Assembly: GCA_019638845.1 (NCBI GenBank)
Contig: JAHBSZ010000004.1
Location: 183,990 to 247,989, forward strand
Origin: Salinibacterium sp.
Lineage (GTDB): Bacteria > Actinomycetota > Actinomycetes > Actinomycetales > Microbacteriaceae
Length of the DNA: 64,000 nucleotides
Direction of reading: 5' to 3'
Numbering within the stretch: position 1 is the first letter of the stretch; the number at the start of each line of letters is the position of its first letter. The notes under the pieces are model-generated. The model ran no database searches, was not told the DNA's origin, and was given only the letters and a program-made list of their open reading frames with translations. The position numbers and the translations under genes were made by a program. Below, in pieces: positions 16,465 to 23,305 of this stretch.

Positions 16465-17871
16465 CTACTTGTGGTCGTGACCGTAGTGCTCGTGACCGGC
16501 CTTGCGTCCGTGGCTGTCTTTCGAGCCGCCCTCGCTGCCGCCGCCCTGAAGGTCGGCGGCGGTGATCTCTTCTGAGTCATCGTTCTCGCCGCCGAGAGCG
16601 GTCGCGGTGAAGGCAGAGACGTCGACCGCCTTGCCCTTCGAATCGACGACCTTCGCCTTGGCGAGCACGACGGCAAGCGCCTTGACGCGAGCGACTTCGG
16701 CGATCATCCCGGGGATCTGGCCGTTCTGGTCGAGAACCTTGATGAATTCACCGGGCTCCATACCGTACTGGGATGCACCCTGCACGAGGTAGCTGGTCAG
16801 TTCGTTCTGGGTGACCTTGACCTCTTCCTGCTCAACAATCGCATCGAGCAGGATCTGGGTGCGGAAAGTCTTCTCGCTCGACACCGTGACCTCGGCGCGG
16901 TGCTCGTCGTCTTCGAGTCGGCTCTCGTTCTCGAGGTGACGGTTGACTTCGTCTTCCACGAGCTTCGCCGGAACCGGGATCTCGACGGCCTTGAGCAGTT
17001 CGTCGACGATCTGGTCGCGGGCTTGAGCACCCTGGCCGAAGGACTTGGAGCGCTCGACCTGCTCCTTGATGTCGGCCTTGAGCTCCTTGATCGTGTCGAA
17101 CTGGCTAGCGATCTGCGCAAAGTCATCGTCGGCTTCGGGAAGCTCGCGTTCCTTCACTGCGAGCAACGTCACGCTGATCAGCGCGGTCTCGCCCTCGTGG
17201 TCACCACCGAGCAACACAGACTCGAAAGTGGTGCTCTCGCCCGCGCTGAGCGCGTCGAGTGCTTCGTCGATGCCTTCGATGAGCTCACCAGAACCGACCT
17301 CGTACGAGATGCTGGTCGCCGAGTCCACCTCGGTGTCACCGATCTTCGCGACCAAGTCAAGCTGGGCGAAGTCGCCCTTCTTGGCCGGGCGGTCGACGGT
17401 CACGAGGGTTCCGAAACGGCTGCGGAGGGCATCCAGCTCATCTTTGACATCGTCGGCAGATACCTCGACGGCATCGACGGTCAATTTGAGCCCGTCGAGC
17501 TTGGGCATCGCAAACTCCGGACGCACGTCGACCTCAATGGAGATCTCGAGGTCACCCGAGAAGTCAGTGATCTCGGGGAGCGCGGTGATGTCGGCCTCGG
17601 GACGACCGAGAACGCGGATGTTCTCCTCGGTGACCGCTTGGCGGTAGAACTTGTCGAGACCGTCGTTGACGGCGTGGTTGAGAACCTCGCCGCGGCCGAC
17701 CCGCTGGTCGATGAGCTGCGGCGGCACCTTGCCTTTGCGGAAGCCCGGGATGTTCACCTGCGATCCGATGTGCTCATAGGCGTGCGCAATGCTCGGCTTG
17801 AGGTCTTCAGGGGTGACTGAGATGTTGAGCTTGACGCGCGTAGGTGTCAGCTTCTCAACGGTGGTCTTCAC
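16465..17871 (-). CDS. tig: Trigger factor (ribosome-associated chaperone / PPIase)
   Basis: 468-residue chaperone: N-terminal ribosome-binding domain with the signature [14 protein letters not shown] (about residues 43-56), a central FKBP-type prolyl isomerase domain ([16 protein letters not shown]...), and a helical C-terminal arm. The tail after about residue 440 is Gly/Ser/His-rich and ends [11 protein letters not shown]. The frame runs on to 17988 through the tRNA gene, but the GTG at 17871 has AGGAG 11 nt upstream and starts the conserved [11 protein letters not shown]. It binds nascent chains at the ribosome exit and upstream clpP1-clpP2 would degrade failures. The His-rich tail is unusual. 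Confidence 0.95.
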   Translation of the reverse strand: MKTTVEKLTPTRVKLNISVTPEDLKPSIAHAYEHIGSQVNIPGFRKGKVPPQLIDQRVGRGEVLNHAVNDGLDKFYRQAVTEENIRVLGRPEADITALPEITDFSGDLEISIEVDVRPEFAMPKLDGLKLTVDAVEVSADDVKDELDALRSRFGTLVTVDRPAKKGDFAQLDLVAKIGDTEVDSATSISYEVGSGELIEGIDEALDALSAGESTTFESVLLGGDHEGETALISVTLLAVKERELPEADDDFAQIASQFDTIKELKADIKEQVERSKSFGQGAQARDQIVDELLKAVEIPVPAKLVEDEVNRHLENESRLEDDEHRAEVTVSSEKTFRTQILLDAIVEQEEVKVTQNELTSYLVQGASQYGMEPGEFIKVLDQNGQIPGMIAEVARVKALAVVLAKAKVVDSKGKAVDVSAFTATALGGENDDSEEITAADLQGGGSEGGSKDSHGRKAGHEHYGHDHK

Positions 17872-17930
17872 GAAAGTGCTTCTCCTGTTGTGTGTGGTCT
17901 CAGGGTTGTTCTGGCTTCGAGGTGAATCTG

Positions 17931-18004
17931 TCGGGGCGACAGGATTCGAACCTGCGGCCTCTCGGTCCCAAACCGAGCGCTCTACCAAGCTGAGCTACGC
18001 CCCG
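17931..18004 (-). tRNA. tRNA-Pro (anticodon UGG)
   Basis: 74-nt cloverleaf on the minus strand: acceptor CGGGGCG/CGCCCCG, D-arm with AGCTCAGCTTGGTAGAGC, anticodon stem CTCGG/CCGAG around TTTGGGA (anticodon TGG), and T-arm with GGTTCGAATCC. The CCA end is not encoded. It lies 60 bp upstream of the tig start. Confidence 0.97.
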
Positions 18005-18039
18005 TGACGCGCTGGAGCCGTTTCCGGACCTAGGAGAGT

Positions 18040-19923
18040 CTAGCCCTCACCGACGACGATAACCTTGTCGCCCGCGTGGAACGTGACCTTCTCGTTCTTC
18101 TTTGGGTTGACATGAACGCCGTAAGCGTCGGCTGAACTGTGCGCATTTGCAGCAATTCGATAGCCGATTGCCGTCTCCCCGCGACGGCGCGCAGCCTCGA
18201 GCACCGTATAGAAGTCCACGTTGGCACCCTCAGCGATATACAGCTCGGCGGGGCTGAGGTAGACCTCAGCGCCGTCCGGATCGAACAGGGTCTGGAATAC
18301 CGCGGTGAGGGTCTTGTTCTCGGACACTTGCGAGAGCATGAGGCTGATCAGCTTGTCGCTGACGATGAAGTCATCAGCGTTGGTCACCTCGGCGAGCTCG
18401 CGGTTACGGTCGTCGAGCATCTCGCTGACGATATTCAGATCTGTGTTCGTGCGCTCTTCCATGTCGCGCAGTTGGAGCAGCGTAATCAGCGTCTTGCTGT
18501 CGGCGCGTTGGGAGTCGAGGGTGTCACGGTAGGCGAGCACGATGATGTGCTCGTAGCTGCCCACGTCGAGTCCATCGAGGGTGGCCCGGTTCGTGGAATC
18601 GCCGCGTTTGAACTCGACACTGAGATTGCTGAACGTCGGGAATGTGGGCTCATCCACGTCGGCCAGCACCGTAGCGACCGAGCCCGCGGTCACGTACTCG
18701 TTGAGCTCGCGCAACATTCCGGGCAGGCCCGAGTTGTACCCGAGTACGAGAGTGCGCTCCGGGGTGGCCTTGGGTGTCTTCGCCGTACTCACGGATGCGG
18801 CATCCGGGACACCCGCCGCCGCGAGCCTGATCGTGCTGTCGTCCTCGGCGATGACGATGAGCAGGTCACCGGCCTCGTACAGCGCGTCGTCGGTGCAGTT
18901 GAGCTGAACCACGCCGGCCTTGACAATGCCGATGACCGTGGAATCCACAAACCGCAGCTGCGTCTCGAAATAGGTCGCGCCGTAGAGCGACGGCTGGTCG
19001 GTGAAGTAGATCTCGTCGCCGTCAAAGTCGAGCAACTCGGAGTACACGACGCTCAGGCCGCTCTGGCGGCAGCTCTGCACGGTGATGCGCCCAATGAGAT
19101 CGCTGCCAAGCACCCAGTGCGCCTCGTCCCGACCGACCAGGTGCGCCGCTTCGAGGTTTGCCTCATCCGCGATCTCGCCGACGATGTGGTACGGCTCGGG
19201 GTTGCGGCGGGGGTTGTTGGTCAGGGCGAGCGCCGTCTTGATGATGTCAGAATCGGGGTCGGGGCTGCCTTCGGGCGCGAGCAGGATGATGCTGCGCGCG
19301 CTGTAGGGGTTCACCACGTCGAGGTCCGCGAGGTCCATGGGGTCACCGGTGCGGCAGATGACGCGCGTCTTGCCGGTCTTGCCAACCTTCGCGAAGATCT
19401 CGTCCTCCATCTCGACCTTGTCTTTGTCGGCGAGCACGACGATGAACGCCTTGCCTCGCGACTCGTTGGCGATGACGAGTTCGCTGATGATCGGGAATAC
19501 CTTGGGGCTCCAGCCGAGGATGAGCGTGTGGTCGCTCTCGAGCACCTTCGAGCGACCCTTGCGGAGGTCTTCGACCTTGCTGTCGAACGCGCCCGAGATG
19601 ATGCCGATGAGGCTCGCCACGATGACGAGTCCACCGATGGTGATGATGAGCATGAACACCCGGAACACCCAGTTGGTGTCACCGCCCATAGTTCCGGGGT
19701 CGAGCGTGCGCATGAGGTTGCCCCACAGGGTGTCGAGTGGGTTCGTGTTGGCGTCGTCGTTCGGGTACTGACCGAAGAGCGTGAACAACTGGACGAGTCC
19801 GAACACCACGAGCACGAGCACCACGGTCGCGATCCCGAGGAGTGCAATGAGGGCGATCGTGCCTTTCGCCATCCAGTTGTCGAACCAGTACCGGAAACGC
19901 TCGCCGGCGGAGGGCTTGTTCAT
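18040..19923 (-). CDS. CASTOR/POLLUX-type putative ion channel
   Basis: 627 residues. Two membrane helices near the N-terminus (about 25-50 and 90-115) flank a pore-like segment (LDTLWGNLMRTLDPGTMGGD), followed by tandem nucleotide-binding-like RCK domains (HTLILGWSPKVFPIISEL... and TLVLGYNSGLPGMLRELNEY). This layout is that of plant CASTOR/POLLUX nuclear calcium channels and their bacterial homologues. Probably a cation channel gated by a cytoplasmic ligand. The frame runs upstream to 20091 across the tRNA-Gly region, but GAAGGA before ATG 19923 and the start of similarity choose that start; ATG 19956 is an alternative. Ion specificity is not predictable. Confidence 0.82.
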   Translation of the reverse strand: MNKPSAGERFRYWFDNWMAKGTIALIALLGIATVVLVLVVFGLVQLFTLFGQYPNDDANTNPLDTLWGNLMRTLDPGTMGGDTNWVFRVFMLIITIGGLVIVASLIGIISGAFDSKVEDLRKGRSKVLESDHTLILGWSPKVFPIISELVIANESRGKAFIVVLADKDKVEMEDEIFAKVGKTGKTRVICRTGDPMDLADLDVVNPYSARSIILLAPEGSPDPDSDIIKTALALTNNPRRNPEPYHIVGEIADEANLEAAHLVGRDEAHWVLGSDLIGRITVQSCRQSGLSVVYSELLDFDGDEIYFTDQPSLYGATYFETQLRFVDSTVIGIVKAGVVQLNCTDDALYEAGDLLIVIAEDDSTIRLAAAGVPDAASVSTAKTPKATPERTLVLGYNSGLPGMLRELNEYVTAGSVATVLADVDEPTFPTFSNLSVEFKRGDSTNRATLDGLDVGSYEHIIVLAYRDTLDSQRADSKTLITLLQLRDMEERTNTDLNIVSEMLDDRNRELAEVTNADDFIVSDKLISLMLSQVSENKTLTAVFQTLFDPDGAEVYLSPAELYIAEGANVDFYTVLEAARRRGETAIGYRIAANAHSSADAYGVHVNPKKNEKVTFHAGDKVIVVGEG

Positions 19924-20076
19924 GGGGTCCTTCAATTGTTGTGGCAGGTTCGGCATGTGCTCGCACCAGATTGGCACAGCGTCGCGAAACTGTGCGAGTG
20001 GCAGCGTATAGCGCAGCCCGGGCCGCAGGAGTCGGGTACAGTATTCCTCGGTAGACGAGCGAAAGTACCGGCCTCC

Positions 20077-20147
20077 GGGGATGTAGCTCAATGGTAGAGC
20101 TTCAGTCTTCCAAACTGACTACGCGGGTTCGATTCCCGTCATCCCCT
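20077..20147 (+). tRNA. tRNA-Gly (anticodon UCC)
   Basis: 71-nt cloverleaf: acceptor GGGGATG/CATCCCC, D-arm AGCTCAATGGTAGAGC, anticodon arm CAGTCTTCCAAACTG with anticodon TCC, T-arm GCGGGTTCGATTCCCGT. Its last 17 bases plus three flanking bases are repeated at 20289-20308. Confidence 0.97.
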
Positions 20148-20149
20148 CT

Positions 20150-20201
20150 CGAATTGAGAAAGGCGCTCGGCCCTCTAGGGCTGGGCGCCTTTCTCAATTC
20201 G
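20150..20201 (+). terminator. tRNA-Gly terminator
   Basis: A 17-bp perfect stem (20150-20166 with 20185-20201, AATTGAGAAAGGCGC core) with inner GGCCCT/AGGGC pairing directly follows the tRNA. Confidence 0.85.
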
Positions 20202-20230
20202 ACAACGGCACGCGAATCGAATGGGCCCCC

Positions 20231-20285
20231 GCTGAGCAGACCGGCGGACAGCGAAGCCTGCGGAGCGGTCTGCCGGCGGCTCAGC
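20231..20285. repeat. Imperfect palindrome inside att interval
   Basis: GCTGAG-CAGACCG (20231-20243) pairs with CGGTCTG (20266-20272) and CTCAGC (20280-20285), leaving a 7-nt bulge on the right side. Confidence 0.45.
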
Positions 20286-20315
20286 AGGGATTCCCGTCAT
20301 CCCCTCTCCACACCG

Positions 20316-21296
20316 CTACGCCGGCGTCGGCTGCAGCAGCCCCTCGAGTCGCTGGTAGCTCGTTTCCATGCCACCGGTCATGCCGGTCGCGAGCACCGCG
20401 TCACGCTGCTCGGCATTGGCGTAGGTGATGACGAGCGAGAGCAGAGTTCCGCCCTCCACAGCCGTGAGGGTCAACTCGTTGAGGGTTGCCGGGAAGTCCA
20501 TCCCGATCATCGCCTCGGTGGTGACTGCACGGTACGGTTCCTCCGATTCGAGCAGTTCGCCCGTGAATCCGAACCGCTCGTCGCCGCCGTCACGCTGCCA
20601 CTCATAGCGGTAGCTGTCGCCAACCGCGGTGGCGATTTCGCACACGGGCATCGACCACCCGTCTGGCCCGAGCAGCCACTGCTTCATCAGGTCGGCATCG
20701 TTGTGAGCGCGCCACACCTGGTCAACGGTGCCCCGGATGACCCGTGCCACCCGCACCTGGGTGTCGCTGAGGAGCTGCGCCTCCACGGCTCGGTCCTGCG
20801 CGAAGGAGGCGAGGTCCGCCAGCACTGTGTCGATCTGGGCCATCGCTTCACGGGTGCCCTCGAGCACTCCCATGTCGAGGAGTTGCTGCATTTGCTCCAC
20901 CGAGTCGAAGTACGAAGTCGTCGTCAGGCGGCTACCCTCGGGTGTCGGTTCGAACGCGAAGGTCGCACGCATGGCTGGGAGCTCGACGTTCGGTTCGCCT
21001 GTGGCATCCGCAAACCGGTCGAGTACTTCGAACGCCGAAGGGGCATCGACCGCCGTCCACTCCCAACAGCCGTAGTGCTTATCGCCCTCGGGGCCGGTCA
21101 TGACATACACGCTGCGGCCACCAGCGACAGCGTCATGCCGCAGAAACTTCGCCGGATAGGTCGGCGGCCCCCAGAACCGCTCGATGTGGCGTGGATCGGT
21201 ATAGGCATCCCAGAGTCGCTGAAGGGGCGCCGCAAAGTCGGCGACGATCGTGATCGTGAGTTGGTCGAGATCCTTCTCGACGGAGGTGACGGGCAT
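20316..21296 (-). CDS. Tandem SRPBCC (AHSA1-type) domain protein
   Basis: 326 residues made of two START-like/AHSA1 domains in one chain. Domain 1, residues about 12-155, contains APLQRLWDAYTDPRHIERFWGPP; domain 2, about 175-320, contains GTVDQVWRAHNDADLMKQWLLGPDGW. Both carry the W-x-A/D...(F/Q)W pattern of the fold, which forms a hydrophobic ligand cavity. Single-domain relatives are usually paired with an ArsR regulator, and here the ArsR gene is 14 bp upstream in the same direction. No enzyme activity can be assigned. The gene ends 7 bp from the second att-like repeat. Confidence 0.88.
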   Translation of the reverse strand: MPVTSVEKDLDQLTITIVADFAAPLQRLWDAYTDPRHIERFWGPPTYPAKFLRHDAVAGGRSVYVMTGPEGDKHYGCWEWTAVDAPSAFEVLDRFADATGEPNVELPAMRATFAFEPTPEGSRLTTTSYFDSVEQMQQLLDMGVLEGTREAMAQIDTVLADLASFAQDRAVEAQLLSDTQVRVARVIRGTVDQVWRAHNDADLMKQWLLGPDGWSMPVCEIATAVGDSYRYEWQRDGGDERFGFTGELLESEEPYRAVTTEAMIGMDFPATLNELTLTAVEGGTLLSLVITYANAEQRDAVLATGMTGGMETSYQRLEGLLQPTPA

Positions 21297-21310
21297 GAGG
21301 CCCCTTTCGG

Positions 21311-21664
21311 TTAGGTGTCGGATGAAGCGGGATCGTCTTCGGCGAGAAGGGCGTCGAGGCGGTCGATGCGTGAACGCCAGACTTCTTCGAAGTGGTCGAG
21401 CAGGCGCTGGGCCTGGCGGATGCGGGCGAGGTTTCCGCGCACCATCCGTTCACGACCTCGCGAGGATTTGGTCACGAGGCTCGCCTCCTCCAGTAGTGCA
21501 ACGTGTTTCTGGACAGCCGCAAACGACATTGCGTAGCTGTCCGCCAGCTGCGACACGGAGACGTCGGCGACGAGCGTGCGGCGCACGATATCGCGTCGCG
21601 TAGCGTCCGCGAGCGCACGGAAGATGCGGTTCACATCCTGATCGGAAAGCTCTGATACAACCAT
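21311..21664 (-). CDS. ArsR family transcriptional regulator
   Basis: 117-residue winged-helix repressor (IFRALADATRRDIVRRTLVADVSVSQLADSYAMSFAAVQKHVALLEEASLV). It has no Cys-based metal site in the recognition helix, so it belongs to the metal-independent ArsR group found with SRPBCC partners. The frame extends to 21796, but ATG 21664 begins the conserved part, and an 18-bp palindrome lies across that start, implying autorepression. The SRPBCC gene follows within 14 bp. Confidence 0.9.
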   Translation of the reverse strand: MVVSELSDQDVNRIFRALADATRRDIVRRTLVADVSVSQLADSYAMSFAAVQKHVALLEEASLVTKSSRGRERMVRGNLARIRQAQRLLDHFEEVWRSRIDRLDALLAEDDPASSDT

Positions 21665-21673
21665 TTGGTTGTA
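21656..21673. promoter_or_regulatory. ArsR autoregulatory operator over start codon
   Basis: TACAACCATTTGGTTGTA is symmetric at 16 of 18 positions (TACAACCA/TGGTTGTA). It covers the ATG at 21664-21662, so a bound dimer would block the promoter or transcript start. Confidence 0.65.
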
Positions 21674-21730
21674 GATTACCCGACTAATTCTGACCGCGCA
21701 ACCACCGACTTCCCCACCTGCCACGGTCAC

Positions 21731-21790
21731 CGCGGGGGTTTCGACCGGGCGCGGCGCTACTTCCGGGCGCGCGGCGTCGAAACCCCCGCG
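21731..21790. repeat. Intergenic inverted-repeat element (15-bp perfect arms)
   Basis: CGCGGGGGTTTCGAC (21731-21745) is repeated inverted at 21776-21790 around a 30-nt GC-rich loop. It lies upstream of the ArsR gene and downstream of the esterase gene, both minus strand. Confidence 0.75.
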
Positions 21791-21819
21791 CGGCATCCTC
21801 CGAGACCGACGAGCGAGCC

Positions 21820-22713
21820 CTAGCGCACCGCCGCGACGATCACGGCGCGCGCGGCATCCCCTTCGGGCATCGGCAGGATCGGGTAGTTGTGGATCATGCC
21901 CTCCCCCTCGTGGAAGTCGAGGTTGAGACCGGCGGCCGCCGCGAGCGGCACGAACCGGTGCGCGTCGGCATTGAGGATGTCGCGCGTGCCACTGAACATC
22001 GTGATCGGCCCGAGGCCCTCGAGCGTCCCGTGCAGTGGCGACACGCGCCAGTCGTCTTCAGGGAGTTCGGCGCGGTAGAGAGCACCGGCCGCGTGCGTTC
22101 CGGGTACCGCGAGCCAGGGGTCGCGCGGGGCGATCTGCGCAAGACGAGGGTCGGTTCCGCTGATGTCGAGCCAGGGCGAACTCAGCACAGTGGCGTGCAG
22201 CGCCGGCACGCCACGGTCGCGCAGCTCCATGGCGACGGCGAGCGCCATCCCACCGCCCGACGAGTCGCCCAGCACGCTCACGTTGTCCGCCCCTTCCGTC
22301 GCCACCACGGATGCCACGAGGTCGGCCACCCGCGGAACGACGAGGCTTGCCGTCCCGGTCGGGGCCAAGGGCATGATCGGCACGATGACCCGCACGCCCG
22401 CCTCCAGCACGAGATTGCGGATGAGCCTCCAGTGCACGGGGTCGATCTCGAACACGTAGCAGCCCCCGTGCAGGAAGACGACGTGGCGTACAGGGGTATC
22501 GGTGCGGGGCGTGACTTCGTAGACGTGCCATCCGTCGACCTCGCGAAGCGAGACCGTCGCAGATCGCGAGAGTGAAGCGGGCGGTGCGAACGAGAGTGGT
22601 CGGGCCTGGAGCCGAGCGATCTTGTCGAGGGTGCGCTGCGGAGACCGGAACATCCGCTTCGACCCTCGAAGGGTGATGACGAGCGGCGCGAGCCGACTCA
22701 GCAGGCTCGCCAA
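21820..22713 (-). CDS. HSL-type alpha/beta-hydrolase (esterase)
   Basis: 297-residue cytoplasmic esterase of the hormone-sensitive lipase group: oxyanion motif as HGGC (residues about 80-83, normally HGGG), nucleophile elbow GDSSGG with the catalytic Ser, and a C-terminal acid/His pair (GTRDILNAD... EGMIHNYP). Hydrolyses short-chain esters by family; natural substrate unknown. The given start is a TTG only 7 bp after the small upstream gene; ATG 22653 would be 20 residues shorter and cannot be excluded. Confidence 0.85.
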   Translation of the reverse strand: MASLLSRLAPLVITLRGSKRMFRSPQRTLDKIARLQARPLSFAPPASLSRSATVSLREVDGWHVYEVTPRTDTPVRHVVFLHGGCYVFEIDPVHWRLIRNLVLEAGVRVIVPIMPLAPTGTASLVVPRVADLVASVVATEGADNVSVLGDSSGGGMALAVAMELRDRGVPALHATVLSSPWLDISGTDPRLAQIAPRDPWLAVPGTHAAGALYRAELPEDDWRVSPLHGTLEGLGPITMFSGTRDILNADAHRFVPLAAAAGLNLDFHEGEGMIHNYPILPMPEGDAARAVIVAAVR

Positions 22714-22720
22714 GACGAAA

Positions 22721-22894
22721 CTAACCGTCTATGCGCTTGAGCACGTGCGCGGGGATGGCAAGGCCAAGCGATGTGACAAGGATGCCCCCGATGAAGACGG
22801 GGTATTCCGCGCCGACAACGTAGAAGGCCTCCCCCATCATGTACAGCCCCAAGACGAAGAGTGCCAGCGAGATGACGAAAGCGATGATGTTCAC
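22721..22894 (-). CDS. Small two-helix membrane protein
   Basis: 57 residues, GTG start. Two hydrophobic helices (IIAFVISLALFVLGLYMM and PVFIGGILVTSLGLAI) are joined by a short loop GEAFYVVGAEY, and the tail KRID is basic. No family recognised. Minus-strand TAGGAT ends 6 nt before the GTG, a leaderless promoter that would drive this gene and the esterase 7 bp downstream. Confidence 0.65.
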   Translation of the reverse strand: MNIIAFVISLALFVLGLYMMGEAFYVVGAEYPVFIGGILVTSLGLAIPAHVLKRIDG

Positions 22895-22900
22895 GGCTTC

Positions 22901-22906
22901 ATCCTA
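22901..22906 (-). promoter_or_regulatory. -10 box (TAGGAT), leaderless small membrane gene
   Basis: TAGGAT on the minus strand, 6-nt spacer, then GTG 22894. The AGGATGA string could be mistaken for a ribosome-binding site. Confidence 0.4.
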
Positions 22907-23058
22907 TCCATCACCCGGTCGTACCTCCCTTGGGGGGTATGCCGTAACCCGGTCGTGTCCTCTACTATGGGGACACCGCACCCGAATCGGTCTCTCGCGG
23001 TAGACCAAGCCGTCGCAACCCGAAATTGCCTGGCGACGAGGCACAACAGGACACCCGA

Positions 23059-23232
23059 ATGTCTGAGAACGTTTCCCCCACGCCCGAAATCGCGCCGTTT
23101 GGCTGGTACCCGGATCCTTCCGGCACCACCATGCTTCGCTGGTGGGACGGTTCCGCGTGGACCGACCGCCTCGAGTTCCGTCGCCCCGAGGTGCAGAGCG
23201 CAGCCGCATTCGTCGGACAGGTCGCTTCCTAA
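23059..23232 (+). CDS. Small DUF2510 domain protein
   Basis: 57 residues. Nearly the whole protein is one DUF2510 motif, GWYPDPSGTTMLRWWDGSAWTD, an actinobacterial tryptophan-rich motif usually attached to membrane proteins. Here it stands alone without a membrane helix. AGGAC lies just upstream of the ATG, and TACTAT at 22962-22967 is a possible -10 box. A second DUF2510 protein, with a membrane domain, is at 52126. Confidence 0.8.
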   Translation: MSENVSPTPEIAPFGWYPDPSGTTMLRWWDGSAWTDRLEFRRPEVQSAAAFVGQVAS

Positions 23233-23291
23233 CCCGTCTCTGGGTTCCACAATCACGCGCGTATCTCTCGTGCGTCACTACGGTGTGCCAC

Positions 23292-23297
23292 TAGCCT
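23292..23297 (+). promoter_or_regulatory. -10 box (TAGCCT) before giant membrane gene
   Basis: TAGCCT is followed by 8 nt and then the ATG at 23306; no ribosome-binding site is seen. Confidence 0.35.
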
Positions 23298-23305
23298 GAG
23301 CGGCG

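Larger units (their letters stand above)
20131..20308 (+). repeat. att-like direct repeats of tRNA-Gly 3' end
   Basis: GATTCCCGTCATCCCCTCTC occurs at 20131-20150, covering the T-arm and acceptor 3' half, and again exactly at 20289-20308. The 138 bp between hold the tRNA terminator and a palindrome, with no integrase. This is the footprint expected of a tRNA-targeting integrative element that has been lost or has decayed. Confidence 0.7.

Noticed and set aside
18139-20097. 652-residue plus-strand frame opposite the CASTOR-like gene
   Set aside because: Antisense of a recognised channel; Val/Arg/Glu-rich GC artefact that also crosses tRNA-Gly.
20316-21664. ArsR-SRPBCC pair as a functioning mobile island
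   Set aside because: No integrase, transposase or second att repeat beyond the genes; only the tRNA 3' end duplication is supported.
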